A stretch of DNA of 64,000 nucleotides, from positions 8,246,501 through 8,310,500 of the forward strand of contig NC_088313.1 in the NCBI RefSeq assembly GCF_910592395.1. Reading direction: 5' to 3'. Origin of the DNA: Lineus longissimus (lineage: Eukaryota > Nemertea > Pilidiophora > Heteronemertea > Lineidae). Positions 31,946 to 43,195 of the stretch are shown one piece after another; positions within the stretch are counted from its first letter, which is position 1, and every line of letters starts with the position of its first letter. The position numbers and the translations under genes are program-made. The notes beneath the pieces were generated by a model. It saw nothing but the letters and a program-made list of their open reading frames with translations. It made no database searches and had not been told where the DNA came from.

Positions 31946-32811
31946 TCAAAATGGCCAGCTCGCCCCTGAGTCAACTAAAATCTCGACCTCCAAGGTCGCC
32001 AGGCACCCTCTGATATAAAGACCATCATCTCCGGCTTCCCCTTTCGCCCCCATGGCTCTCATGTCAACGACGGGGCCCTCCTCATTTACTGTTGTCGATC
32101 TCTGGCCCCCGAGGTCGACACCTGCTTGTTTCCCTGGCCCCGAGCTTTAATTTTCTCTAGCTCAACTTTCCACTTTGGACAATCCCTCTTAAAGTGGTTT
32201 CCCTGACAGTGGAAGCACTTTATGTCTCTGGAGCTTCTGTGTTGGATGTGCTCTGCCCTTGGCACTTGGTTGTTCCTATTGTTCTTAAGCTCCTTTACAA
32301 CCTGTAGAACCTCAGCAAGAGTGTTTGACAACTTTTCTTGGCTGTCATTACCCATTGATTGCTGTGCTCCAACTACTCTAACCTTCCCATGGTCACCCGC
32401 GCGCCCATTTGAAGCCGCTTGAAACGCCTCATGTGGCTGTCCTCTCAGCGTCTTCCAGAGAGTGAGGTCTTGACTGTTTAACAAACCACCTGTGATTTGT
32501 ATCCTCAAGCGCATCAATGAACTGATCTCTAGCTAAGGACTGGAGCATCTCCTCGGACACCCCGGGGTAAGCTCTCCTTGCTAATTTTCTAATGTCTTGG
32601 GCTAACTCAGCCAAAGACGAATCCTTTTTCCTCCAGAACGACCTGAGCTGCGCCCTGAACAAATGTACTTGGTTCATAGACAAATGGTTTCTCTGCAAAA
32701 ACGATATTTTTAAAAAGTTTATTGTTATTGAAGAATTCCAAGTGGTTGATTCTTTGTCTAAAATGCCGTGGAGCTTGAAAAAATGGCTGGAAAGCCACAA
32801 ACAGGGCCTGG
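31946..32811 (-). pseudogene. Ty3/gypsy gag-protease remnant, 3' part
   Basis: The minus strand shows capsid text (VHLFRAQLRSFWRKKDSSLA, ELAQDIRKLARRAYPGVSEE) followed, after a one-base frameshift near 32440, by EAFQAASNGRAGDH and a CCHC knuckle, CFHCQGNHFKRDC. It then runs on to a protease start, LEVEILVDSGASW (Asp-Ser-Gly catalytic triplet), where similarity ends at 31946. The upstream capsid segment near 32700-32800 is degraded. RT and integrase are absent. It abuts exon 1 of the DIRS-type element on the same strand, but the families are different. Confidence 0.75.
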
Positions 32812-33010
32812 TTATCCGCCATTTTGTTTCAGCTAACTCCAAAATAGGGATTTATCTTGGGGTTAGGAGGTCAGTTAAAGTTAGCGTTAACTTAACGCTA
32901 CTTTTGAATTATTTTCTTTCTCGCAACCCAAATTAACTTTTTGGAGTTAAGTTAACACCAAGATAAACTAACAGTGATTTTTAACTATTTTTTTACTTTT
33001 GTGCAACCGG
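32812..33010. repeat. Possible MITE inside the gag remnant
   Basis: The ends read GGCCTGGTTATCC (left) and, reversed, GGCCCGGTTGCAC (right). Internally, TTATCTTGG(G/T)GTTA appears in inverted orientation near 32853 and 32952. Gag text on either side is interrupted at these limits. The flanks CAG and CTG do not form a clean target duplication. Confidence 0.4.
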
Positions 33011-33300
33011 GCCCTGATCTAGCCTTATTCAGGCTCCGATCCCCATTCTCCCTCCTCCTTTCTTTTTGACTTGATGGCTCTGTTTCAGTTTGCCAGCTCT
33101 TTTCATAAATATGGGCTTTACGCTGCTCAGAAGGAGACACAGGTGCACGTGTGGCTTTATTCAGGCCACCCTCTCCCACTAAATGTCCCCTACTGATAGC
33201 CATAGTGCATTCTAACTCCAGCCCCTTTATCGCCTCCTGCAGTTTCCTTATATCTGTCTCGAAGACAGCCGAGACAGCTCTTTGAGACTCGGAGCCTCGT
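33011..33300 (-). pseudogene. Ty3/gypsy gag remnant, 5' part
   Basis: The minus-strand frame is open from about 33300: VSAVFETDIRKLQEAIKGLE, TMAISRGHLVGEGGLNK and a charged, Pro/Ser-rich stretch ending SLNKARSG, where the possible MITE begins. It looks like the coiled N-terminus of the gag whose capsid lies at 31946-32811. No start codon is assigned. Confidence 0.5.
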
Positions 33301-33725
33301 TGTTTACACCAACGGCTGTTGTGACGTCGTTTCGCACCCCCCTTTTACCGCTCGAAGTCAACAAACTCCTTGCCTCGGAAAATCTTCCCAACTATCGGCC
33401 TGTTGGGGGACCTCCACCGGTTGATACACCAAGGTATAAGCGGCATAAAATGAATTGGGGTATCTTCTGTTCATAACGGGTCCGAACTGAATCGTATCGT
33501 GATTGTTATTAGTGTTTGATGCGTCTGAAGCCGATCTGAAAACCGTTGCCGATTGCATGCGTGACGCCCATAGGCGGCCATCACGGCCAATTTCACGGAC
33601 GCCGTCACTCTCATTCTATCTCATCCTTTCCATTCATAGCTGGGCCTATATTTTTCTAAATTAACAAACACTAGGCTACCGTATATAGTTAGGCTATACG
33701 ATTCAGTTGTTTTCACTGCTGTCAC
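33301..33725. other. Flank between the gag remnant and LTR-D
   Basis: No gene or repeat is recognised. Confidence 0.4.
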
Positions 33726-34640
33726 TGTTACCGAGGTTCTGTAATGAAACGAAGAGAAAAACGTATTTGCTTAGACGTAAGTTGGGTGCTAAATCTTAAT
33801 TTATTAGAAACTTGCGGACCATTGATATTTACATATATACAACAAATACAAACATAGATATGCTTTAGCATAAATATCTAGCAAAATGACATGGCTTTAA
33901 CATTTGGAAATGTCGTCTATGAATCTATAAATTCCAGTAAATCAAGATTATATATGTCTATACATTTTTAATTGAACTCAGAATAAACCAGCAGAACTGG
34001 TAGGCCTAAAGCCTGATATAAACTTTACAAACACATGGATTTTACCCAAATCTACAATATAAGTACAAAACCATGACCTAAAACAACGTTATATAATTCC
34101 CGCCAAACCATAAAAGCTTCAGACATCTATATAATATTCAAACAACCCGCTACAAGCATCATCAAGCATCATCATATTCAAAACTATTCCTAATGGACGG
34201 TACATAATAGTGCGACTCAATGGAGCACTAAATATTAATATTTGAAGATAATAACCGATAGATATGATCAAAAACCCGGAGTTGAGGAAACTGCGCTCGG
34301 CCGCATCCTGACACTTTCAAGCGGACCGAGACCTGACGCTCAACAAACTCGACTATAACTCTGTGCAAATACATCAAACTTATAAAAAGTACAAACATGC
34401 ATGATCGACAAGTGTTGCGACATACGAAAATGATAATTTTAGGTAACTCACCTGTAATGAAACGAAGAGAAAAACGTATTTGCTTTGACGTAAATTGGGT
34501 GCTAAATCTTAATTTATTAGAAACTTGCGGACAGCCTACCGCGCATGCGCAAGCAACAGACCAAACCATGACGTCACCGCGCCATGCTATCCGACATTAA
34601 CATAAAATTTGTCCCCCCAATACTTTGTCACTACCTCACA
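33726..34640 (-). repeat. 3' LTR of LTR-D with duplicated 81-bp unit and an intron-like segment
   Basis: On the sense strand it starts TGTGAGGTAG directly after the purine tract and ends CTCGGTAACA. An 81-bp unit occurs at 34452-34532 and again at 33739-33819 with about two mismatches, and both contain AATAAA. The first copy ends CATTACAG followed by GTGAGT. The second ends in the same pyrimidine-rich CATTACAG followed by AACCTCGG. The 713 bases between (34451-33739) therefore look like an intron. Confidence 0.75.
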
Positions 34641-34653
34641 TTCTCCCCCTGTT
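34641..34653 (-). other. Polypurine tract of LTR-D
   Basis: The sense strand reads AACAGGGGGAGAA immediately before the LTR, the expected plus-strand primer. Confidence 0.7.
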
Positions 34654-35101
34654 AAAATAATGTCTTCCACGACATTAGTTTACTCCTAGATAATAACTGA
34701 CCAAGAAAGATTAAATCTAAAAATGCAACTCCACAGGCATTGTACAAAATATGGTTATACCCCAACGGTAAAATTACTCTAAGCAATATACATTACCGAA
34801 TTACAGTAGAGGATACCTGTACTCCTCTTTCTGGCGGAAAAGACAAACTAAAGAAATGGCCAATCTCCTCAGCAAATATCTCATAAATCTCGCTTTATTT
34901 TGTACAACTAGTCACTCGACATCAGAGGCGCTTGTTCAATATCTCCATAAGATCATCATCCTTCGTAGTCCAGACACTTGCCATAACAATCTGAAAAATA
35001 CTAAGTTACAATTGTTAAGCTGAAAAACAAACAGTTTTAAACCATTAACGTTCCGTCTCAATAAAATTATTTACACAATTCCTCAGTCTCTTTTGGATTG
35101 A
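34654..35101 (-). other. Short spacer where pol is missing in LTR-D
   Basis: Between gag and the purine tract there is no RT, RNase H or integrase sequence. The last bases before the tract read NVVEDIILTGGE on the sense strand and may be a stub of a lost pol frame. Confidence 0.5.
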
Positions 35102-36302
35102 TCACTGGCCCCCTTCCCTCAGTGATCCCTTCTCGTTTCCCGACCTTTCACTCCTACGTGGGCAGTGACTTCTGTATTGCTCGTCTGAACCGCATTCATA
35201 ACAATGAAAACATCTGTGGTTCCCATCTCTCACGCATTTCGGGCACTTGATTTGTCGTTTTCGCTGTTGAGGTCGGTTGCTCTCATTTGCTCTCTGCTCT
35301 TCGGATGAGGTCACGCCAACGTCTCTGCTGGTCCCCGTCTTTACCGCCTGTCTCAGCTCATTCATCTCAACTCTCAAGGTCTTCAGTTGTTCGAGCACGG
35401 CACTAGTCTCAGTCAATGCAGGTTGCGTAGACACCGCTTTCACCTTGACGGTCCTCTTGGTCTGGATCTCTGCCTGACGTCTGGTGATGTCATTCACAGC
35501 TGCAATTAACGACTCATCAGAGTCCCCTTCAAGATGACGCTGAAGCTCCACCCGTAGAAGGTCATCAGATAAGCAAGTGCAGACATATTGGCGAAATTGC
35601 TGCTCTAACAAACTGGTATCGAACGTTTTGGTGGAATCTTCTCTGGAACCAAAGATGATTTTCTGCCTCATTGCCAGGGCCCTGTAGAGAAAGTCCTGAT
35701 GAGACTCTTTCGCTCCTTGGTTTAACGAACAGAGCTCCTGATACATCTGAGTTGCTGACTTCTCCCGATAGAATCCTCTTATAACAGTCTGCGCTTGAGC
35801 CAGAGTCAACTGTTCGATCCCCTCTAAGTATTCTCTCGACCGACACGTCGGCTCGATTGCCCGGAAAACACCATCTAAAATGTCCATCTCTGAGTAGCCC
35901 CGTTTTCGGCCAGCTTCTACCTGACGCAGAAAGCTTAGGTAACTCAAGCAATTCGCTCGCTCCCCGATGTTATTTGACAATTTCTGCGAGTAATAGATCA
36001 CAGTTTTAACGGGCATGGCTGCGGCTGAATGAGCTGGCTTTGATTCTGCTACATTTACCTCCGTCGTCTTCCCTGTTGATGTAGTTGTGCTGCCTGGGTC
36101 AGGTGTCGACCGTCAAGGCCTCGGTTAGAAATTCCAACAGCTCCAGCAGCCGTTCAACCCCGAGGTCTGCAGCCGTCTTTGACTTTCGTACCTCATCTTC
36201 GAACAGCGATAGCATGTCTTCCACATCTAATCCACTCGCCTGTGACTTGCCAAAACAGCTATCCACAGCCTTCATCAACTGGTCTGCACTTGCACTATAC
36301 AT
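35102..36302 (-). pseudogene. gag: Gag of LTR-D, interrupted
   Basis: Two minus-strand frames are seen. The first (36302-36099) has SADQLMKAVDSCFGKSQASG and a coiled region. The second (open from about 36110 to 35102) has MPVKTVIYYSQKLSNNIGER, a capsid-like helical block with GYSEMDILDGVFRAIEPT and SLNQGAKESHQDFLYRALAM, and a Cys-rich end, CPKCVRDGNHRCFHCYECGS with a final HC. The frames join only with a one-base shift near 36105. The gag's extreme N-terminus lies 23 kb away at 59587-59542 because Harb-2 is inserted at 36303-36305. The family is gag-like from position, Cys pattern and architecture. I could not place it in a named clade. Confidence 0.75.
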
Positions 36303-36548
36303 CAGGGTCCGTATTCACAAAGCTTCCGTACGTACGGCTGCCGTAGCCGTGATTTGCGGAGCCCTTGCGGTACCGTACGATTTGCGTTGCGCGGTATTCA
36401 CAAAAGGTTCCGTATGCCTTCCGTAGACCGTTGCTACGGCACCGTAGAGTTACGGATCCGTAACTTTTTGACGAATCAGATTCGCCGATACATCGCCCGC
36501 TACGGGCAACTCTCCGACAACTGAGATAACACTGAAGCGTGGAACTAG

Positions 36549-36973
36549 TGTACACAAAGTCCCTGGATACGGGGTATCCAGAAACCCTGCTGCCGTAGAC
36601 CGGCTGAACTTGCAAAGAGACTAACTACTGGTAGAAGAGAAAGCCGGAAGACAAGAGTATTAATTAGAATACATGTAGTTTATTCGCACTTACTTGATTT
36701 AGGAGTTTCTGATTTAGCTAGACACTATTGGATGCAAGCTGGGCCGCCCAAGAGAGGAGAGAGAGATCTGACGTGCCCAGTACTTAAATACCCAGACGCC
36801 AAGTCACGAGCTCAGAGTCCAGGATTACGGGAGACGAATACTGCTGTCGCCGCAATCCCCCGACTTGGAACCGCGTGACTCGGACACCTGGACTCACTGC
36901 TTATAATGTGTAATACTATTAATCAAGGCTAAGAACAATGGCGAACAGCTTGATAAGGCACGTTCGGTATACA
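36549..36973 (-). repeat. 3' LTR of LTR-C
   Basis: This 425-bp copy is uninterrupted and shows the pre-insertion sequence ACACCTGGACTCAC that Harb-1 splits in the partner LTR. Confidence 0.95.
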
Positions 36974-39900
36974 TTGATACGCTATGTATGGCTCGTGGGA
37001 CTACGTAACCCCCATGAAAGAAAAATAGATAACGATTCTAGATAAATGTTTGATAAGGCAAGTACGACGTTCCAAAGCCGTGTAAGAGACCTTGCAGCAC
37101 CGCACATGCTTCGCCAAGATTGTTCACCTTCCTAATTTTTATCAGATAAAAATAAACGGTAAGTCTAACCTCCTTTTACCGTGATTACATTATTAATCAA
37201 TTCGCCTGTACTGATTCCAAAGTACTTCACTCAACTCCTTCTTTGCAACTTTTAGACGGAGCATCCCAGATAAATATTACATTCTATTAATATGCCAGAA
37301 TACAGAAACACCCATGTCTTAAGACCTCGTACAATTCCTAAAAAAATTATTCTCGTCGCCCTTTGAAGGACTTACAACACTACAATATAAGCCCAGCAAG
37401 GCTGGCACCACTTGAAACAGAAGTAGGACCGACTAACTGCTATTTGGCCAATAATTATGTTGTTACACGAGGAACTGTCGATAAATTCACACAGACAACT
37501 CACAATGCTGGCCAGCTTCACACGCACATTCATCCTGAATTAAGATTCACCAATATAATTTCATACTTATCAACAGACTGAACATTTTGAACTTCAGATA
37601 ACCAGTTATCATTTTAACCGTCATCAGTGTTTCGAACTGTACAAAAACCTCAGGTATGCATAATCCGCGAAAATCTATGCTGAAAAACCCATAACAATTA
37701 TCAATCACCTTCATTTTCATTAAGATCTAAATAAATATATATACCTCAAAGGGATCGGAAACCATAACTTTGCATGCACCCTCCGCAAGTCGGAAAAGGA
37801 TGACTTTGGTCCAAACAAAATAATCTGAGTTGCACCCTCCGCAAGTCGGAAAAGGATGACTTTGGTCCTAACAAGTGTATGCATCCACAATAGTCAATAT
37901 ACATGTTCATACAAGCAAAGAACAGTGTCTATAGTATCCCAAGAATGTTCGGTGATCCATCCCCGCTCTCTGTGTGTTCCTCATGTTCCGTTTGGCATGT
38001 TCAATGTTACTTGTGCACTTTTTAAAAAAAACGATACGCGCTTATTGGATATGTATAGCCCGTGAGTGTAACTTGGTGAAACAGAGCAACAAAATGATCA
38101 TCCCGTGGCAAAACCACATTGCATGAGATGATCCCTATGAGAAAGCGATAAAAGTAGGAGCTTTTCGAAATACTCACACTGTCCGTGCCACTCAACTATC
38201 ACCAGGAAGATATAGGATATTGGCGCGTCGTTCCAAAGCAGTTACTTATACTGACCAGGATCTGTACCCAGAACGCTTCTCCACAACTGTCGCCATATAA
38301 AACTTTCAGAGAGGTGATTATGTCGGCCTCTTGCTGGATAACTTGTACAGGTATGTCAATCACGAGAACAAGACAAATCATTCACGATCTTGAGCCTTTG
38401 ATACAATGTACCTGATAGACTGTACCTACTTTTAAAGGCTGCTATAGAGGCAACGCCGACCGCACCAAATTTACTGGGTGGCAGCAAACAAATGCTACTA
38501 TTAGACTATGCTCACAAAATTAGCCACAAGCATATTCTTTACCTTGACTATAGTGGAGACAATCGCTCGATGCTTCATTGGTACCATCTTTTTAAAGAGC
38601 ACGTACTAAGCCACGAGTTAAGTTTTGTTGATGTTGTTTGTAAAGGTTGATCTTTTTTGTTTTGTTTTTTTAAAATAAAGTCGCAAGGACAAGACACTAT
38701 ACTTTTTACTTGTTTCGTATGTCCATTTATTTTTTGATCCCGTACCCCTTATGATTTTTGAAATGGTTTCTATTATCAAATAGCACATACGATCTCACTG
38801 CCTAAACCAAGGGCGCGGTTGCACTTAAAAAGCCTTTTTTTTAAAACCCAGTTATTCCAAGACTAATTAAATGGACGTCGTAATATGTAATCAACTGACA
38901 TACTAATAACCACATTTGGCACGCGGTTAGTCCTATCCTTTATCGTATTACTATGGTACTATGGTTAAGAGTATCGTCAATGCAAGTTAACAAAATTCAA
39001 GACTTGTTGACAAACCAATGGTATATCGTAACACAAATCACGATAATTATTCAAAAGCTTCACTCAAAAATACAACGCGTAACATACATTCGAAGATTCG
39101 ACTTGTAAAGAAACACTTATCTGCATATAAGTCACGAACAAAGATCGCGTCAATGTAGACACAACAATCATAAGTTATTTCAATATTATCTATAATTTCG
39201 ACCGACAAAAGTAATCCATATCTCAATATCCTTAAATCCTACCCCGGTCTACACCGTCCGTTATTTACAAACATTACTAATCTATATTGTTATGATTGGC
39301 ATATCGATATTTTGTACATAACTCTTCCAAAAAAGTCTCGATAATTTTTGTTCATATAACTAAGTAAGAAGGGGTGAGTTATCTATTCACTCAAGGACAA
39401 TTAAATCAGGCAATGCCACTTCCAACTCTCATCTATGTACGACTAGTCTTGAGCTCTACACTTGGCAACATTCTGACTTCCAAAAAATACACCTTCATGC
39501 TCTCAAAAGCAGGAATCGCAAGGTATTCTCGAAGTGGCGTCCCACCACGACAATAACGCGCAAGCCTCAGGAAGTGGTCGATGACATTCCCAAAAGATGC
39601 GCCTTCGCACGGCAAGTAATTCCGTAGCTCTCTCGACGAAGGTTATCCTGCAATTAGAATCTAAGATAGTGCCAGTTACGAGTAGAGTCGTCACCTTGAG
39701 GCTCTAAAACTAAAAAACGCTGGATTTACTATGACTATTTAGCAAATATTCTTCACGATACCCTTGAACAATAACGACGTACCTATGCACCGTCATTCCT
39801 ATCAGCCTCACGCTACACCCCAGCAAGGTCAACCTTTATTTACAAACCTTTATCGCAGTTGCACTAACTGCGCCAGTGCGAAGAAATAGGAAATGGCGGA

Positions 39901-40037
39901 AAATCCATCCTTCAAATGGGCTATCATCCGAACTGAAATATATCTGATATGGAAAGATGCATCATAACAAACAACAATAGAGATTAAAACTACAAAATCT
40001 CAAGTAGCAGTAGGATGAGAGTAGCTTTCTCTCTCGA
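36974..40037 (-). other. Long non-coding 3' region of LTR-C
   Basis: No RT, integrase or env motif is found on either strand. A 38-bp direct repeat (GCACCCTCCGCAAGTCGGAA and onward) lies at 37775-37812 and 37831-37868. Confidence 0.6.
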
Positions 40038-42470
40038 TTATTCACTGATCCCCTCAGCAACACCAGATTCACCTGAAACTTCTGATACATTCATGTATGC
40101 ACGTTTCAACTGAGCATTTGATGCTACCTGGTGAAAAAATCTTAACAGCCTTTTATTGAAGCTGGAGTCGATCTCAATGAGACTTCCGTCTCTACCGCAA
40201 CTTTTGGTAGCTGATGTCAACTTATCCGGTACTTCTACAGACACGTAATTTATTACAAAAAAGCACTCGAGCTCAACTGTACTGTTATCATCATACCCAT
40301 ATTTCACGGCTCTGCATCTAAATATAGACCTACCTCCACCTACCTTATCGGTCATTTGACATTTTCCTGCGCGCTTGCTTTGATAGTCCTTCAGTTTCAC
40401 TCTTATAAACTCGGCGAAACTACTCGCCAAACTTCTGAGAACCAAAAGCAAATCCAAACCGTTGTATATCAACGACAAGATTGTCAACAGTTCCGGTGAC
40501 AAATACTCAAATAACACTAATATGACCCTAAACCAATTCTCTATCGTCACCATTAAACAGATGACTATCATAAGCCGATGCCAACAGGAAGTCCAATGAA
40601 AAGGCACCGTCGGACGCGAATTCTGTTTTCTGCTTCCAAGTCCTAATTCCTTAGCCGTATCTACATGTAACTGTAAATCATCACCAAATTGGGTGGCCAC
40701 TTTTTTACAAGTGTCACGTAATTCATTGTTATCAAAACCTTGATATAGCTCTACTGCCTTTGTCGTCTGACCAAAGGACAAATCCTTTGCATAATACGCA
40801 TTTAACGCGGGACTTCCCTCCGACAACATATCTATTCGGGACGAAATTCTATTAACATCTGTGATAACCCGCTTTTCCGAGTTTAATAACTGGGGCTTTT
40901 GCACAACAGTACCTTGCACAGAAAATGACTCGGGCCTATGTGCTCCTGACCGAATGTCATTCGCCCGCAAATTATATGTAAGCGTACCAGAGAAACCGCT
41001 TTCTGATTCGTCATTATTAGCAAACGCGTCGGCTTGCTCTGCACTACCTTCAAATCCACTTACAGTTGAACTATCACTACATCCAGAGTCGATATTGCTA
41101 ATATCTAACTTATTTGGGGATAGTAGTACCCCCTTACTACAATACATTACATTTTGTTTTCTCATAACCAAGTTGAGATAATTCTCCAAATGTAAACTAG
41201 ACCTACAGCTATGTATAGTCCCTAACTTATTCGGGGAGAGTAGTACTCCCTTGCTGAAATACATTTCATCTTGTTTTTGAACAACTAAGTTTAGATAATC
41301 TTCCAAATATAACATAGATCTACAGCTAGACCCTAACTTATTCGGGGAGTGTAGTACCCCCTTACTACAATACATTTCCTCTTGTCTTCTTACAATTAGG
41401 TTTAGATAATTTTTCAAATATAACATAGAGCTACAGTTTTCCCTAGGATTTAAATTAGGAAGTAGAACTTGAGATGCACCGTTTCTTTCTACCTCTATAC
41501 CTTTATTTGCAACTTCGGCAGGAAGTGTGAATTCCCTTGCCATTCTTTTAATCAACCGTGGTGGTGAACCAACCTTTCCCTCCTGCGTTTCATCCCTCTC
41601 TTCCTCAAAACGCCTGCCCACTCTACACTCATATTTGCAATTTTTATCAAACCTGACACTATGATACTTAGACTGGCTGTTATCACACTCCCTATACTCA
41701 CAATCTCCAACCTGATACTGTGTCCAGGGTTGTGTCTGGTGCACCTGCCTGCTGAGACTTTCAACCTCCTCACGTAAGTCATGAATTTCCTCCAACAAGT
41801 CGAGGTTTGGCGAGTCTTGTAAAGCAAAAATAGCCGGAGTGGCCAAAACGTCTTCATCAAGGCATTCCGTCTCTTCAAACAGACGGGCTGCCACCACCGC
41901 TTCATCCAGGTCCGAAGGGGCGAACCGAAGTACATGAGCTTTAATATGAGGTCGCAAACCTCGTATAAAATAGCTGAGAATTTCAGAAGAAGAGAGGTTA
42001 AGCGCCATACCGCTCTCAAGAATGTCTTGAGAAAACTGCGATACGTTTTCACTGGGTCCCATTTGCTTAGACATAAGGGTATTTAATTTGACAAATCTGA
42101 ATTTCTCATTTTCGAAGTGACTTAGGAAAGCCTCTGCTAATGAATCCCAATCACTCCGTATGACTGGTCTCAAATTAAGAAACCATAGCCATGCGCCTTC
42201 CTTCATAATCAAGCCAAATACGGCTATTCGCTGATCCGGCCTAAGGCCCTTCGTCTGTGCATATAGGGAAAAACGTGTTAGCCAATCTCTCGCCCCTACC
42301 CTATCTTTCATTCCGAACCACGGTTCGATCTTGATTTCTGAAAGTTTGACACTACTGCTAGTAAATTCGCTGAACAAGTCCTTGATGTCGGCCCACGTAG
42401 ACTGTGAGCTGGGGACCATCCCACTCGCCTTGTCCTGAGAACTGCCCTTGGAAAACGGAGTATAAGCCAT
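40038..42470 (-). CDS. gag: Gag-like protein of LTR-C with triple repeat and hydrophobic region
   Basis: This intact 810-residue frame starts MAYTPFSKGSSQDK. Residues about 40-200 resemble a retrotransposon gag capsid (ARDWLTRFSLYAQTKGLRPD, GAWLWFLNLRPVIRSDWDSL, VSQFSQDILESGMALNL, YFIRGLRPHIKAHVL). A predicted coil lies near 225-245. Residues about 346-456 hold three tandem units of 34-38 residues built on YLNLVVRKQ and MYCSKGVLLSPNKL. Residues about 628-690 are strongly hydrophobic (LMIVICLMVTIENWFRVILV, then LLTILSLIYNGLDLLLVL). There is no protease, RT or zinc knuckle. The repeats and hydrophobic block are unusual for gag. Their role is unknown. Confidence 0.75.
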   Translation of the reverse strand: MAYTPFSKGSSQDKASGMVPSSQSTWADIKDLFSEFTSSSVKLSEIKIEPWFGMKDRVGARDWLTRFSLYAQTKGLRPDQRIAVFGLIMKEGAWLWFLNLRPVIRSDWDSLAEAFLSHFENEKFRFVKLNTLMSKQMGPSENVSQFSQDILESGMALNLSSSEILSYFIRGLRPHIKAHVLRFAPSDLDEAVVAARLFEETECLDEDVLATPAIFALQDSPNLDLLEEIHDLREEVESLSRQVHQTQPWTQYQVGDCEYRECDNSQSKYHSVRFDKNCKYECRVGRRFEEERDETQEGKVGSPPRLIKRMAREFTLPAEVANKGIEVERNGASQVLLPNLNPRENCSSMLYLKNYLNLIVRRQEEMYCSKGVLHSPNKLGSSCRSMLYLEDYLNLVVQKQDEMYFSKGVLLSPNKLGTIHSCRSSLHLENYLNLVMRKQNVMYCSKGVLLSPNKLDISNIDSGCSDSSTVSGFEGSAEQADAFANNDESESGFSGTLTYNLRANDIRSGAHRPESFSVQGTVVQKPQLLNSEKRVITDVNRISSRIDMLSEGSPALNAYYAKDLSFGQTTKAVELYQGFDNNELRDTCKKVATQFGDDLQLHVDTAKELGLGSRKQNSRPTVPFHWTSCWHRLMIVICLMVTIENWFRVILVLFEYLSPELLTILSLIYNGLDLLLVLRSLASSFAEFIRVKLKDYQSKRAGKCQMTDKVGGGRSIFRCRAVKYGYDDNSTVELECFFVINYVSVEVPDKLTSATKSCGRDGSLIEIDSSFNKRLLRFFHQVASNAQLKRAYMNVSEVSGESGVAEGISE

Positions 42471-42650
42471 GTTGTCGGCACCACAATTAACTTTAGGGGG
42501 GATGTTAAATATAAAACATTAATAAAACGATCAACCCGATTTTACTGGAATTAAAATTCCAGGCCCTGTTGCGCAAACATAGAAAAATAGGCCTATGCCG
42601 ACTTCATGCGCTACCCGATGATTAATCCCTCCGCAAGTTGCAGCGAAAAA

Positions 42651-42663
42651 CCGTCTGCTACCA
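42651..42663 (-). promoter_or_regulatory. Primer-binding site candidate of LTR-C
   Basis: The sense strand reads TGGTAGCAGACGG directly after the 5' LTR. The tRNA was not assigned. Confidence 0.5.
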
Positions 42664-43005
42664 TGTACACAAAGTCCCTGGATACGGGGTATCCAGAAAC
42701 CCTGCTGCCGTAGACCGGCTGAACTTGCAAAGAGACTAACTACTGGTAGAAGAGAAAGCCGGAAGACAAGAGTATTAATTAGAATACATGTAGTTTATTC
42801 GCACTTACTTGATTTAGGAGTTTCTGATTTAGCTAGACACTATTGGATGCAAGCTGGGCCGCCCAAGAGAGGAGAGAGAGATCTGACGTGCCCAGTACTT
42901 AAATACCCAGACGCCAAGTCACGAGCTCAGAGTCCAGGATTACGGGAGACGAATACTGCTGTCGCCGCAATCCCCCGACTTGGAACCGCGTGACTTGGAC
43001 ACCTG
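42664..43005 (-). repeat. 5' LTR of LTR-C, first part
   Basis: It matches 36549-36890 with one C/T difference and stops at the CTG target site of Harb-1. Confidence 0.95.
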
Positions 43006-43195
43006 GGCCCGGTTGTTCAAAGCACCGCTAAGTCTTAGCGGTGCTTTAGCGGCCGCTATCTCACCGCTATCTTAGAAGCCGCTAAGTTTGGGTTGTTGGA
43101 AGCACCGTTAGGTTAAGCTGCCGCTATCTCACCGCTAAAGTTGGCGGCAGCTTAGCGGAACCCCTAGGGTTCCGCTAAGCAGCAGATTCAACAAG

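Noticed and set aside
32812-33010. Confident Harbinger MITE call
   Set aside because: The ends resemble Harbinger ends, but the flanks CAG and CTG are not a direct duplication. It is kept only as a low-confidence feature.
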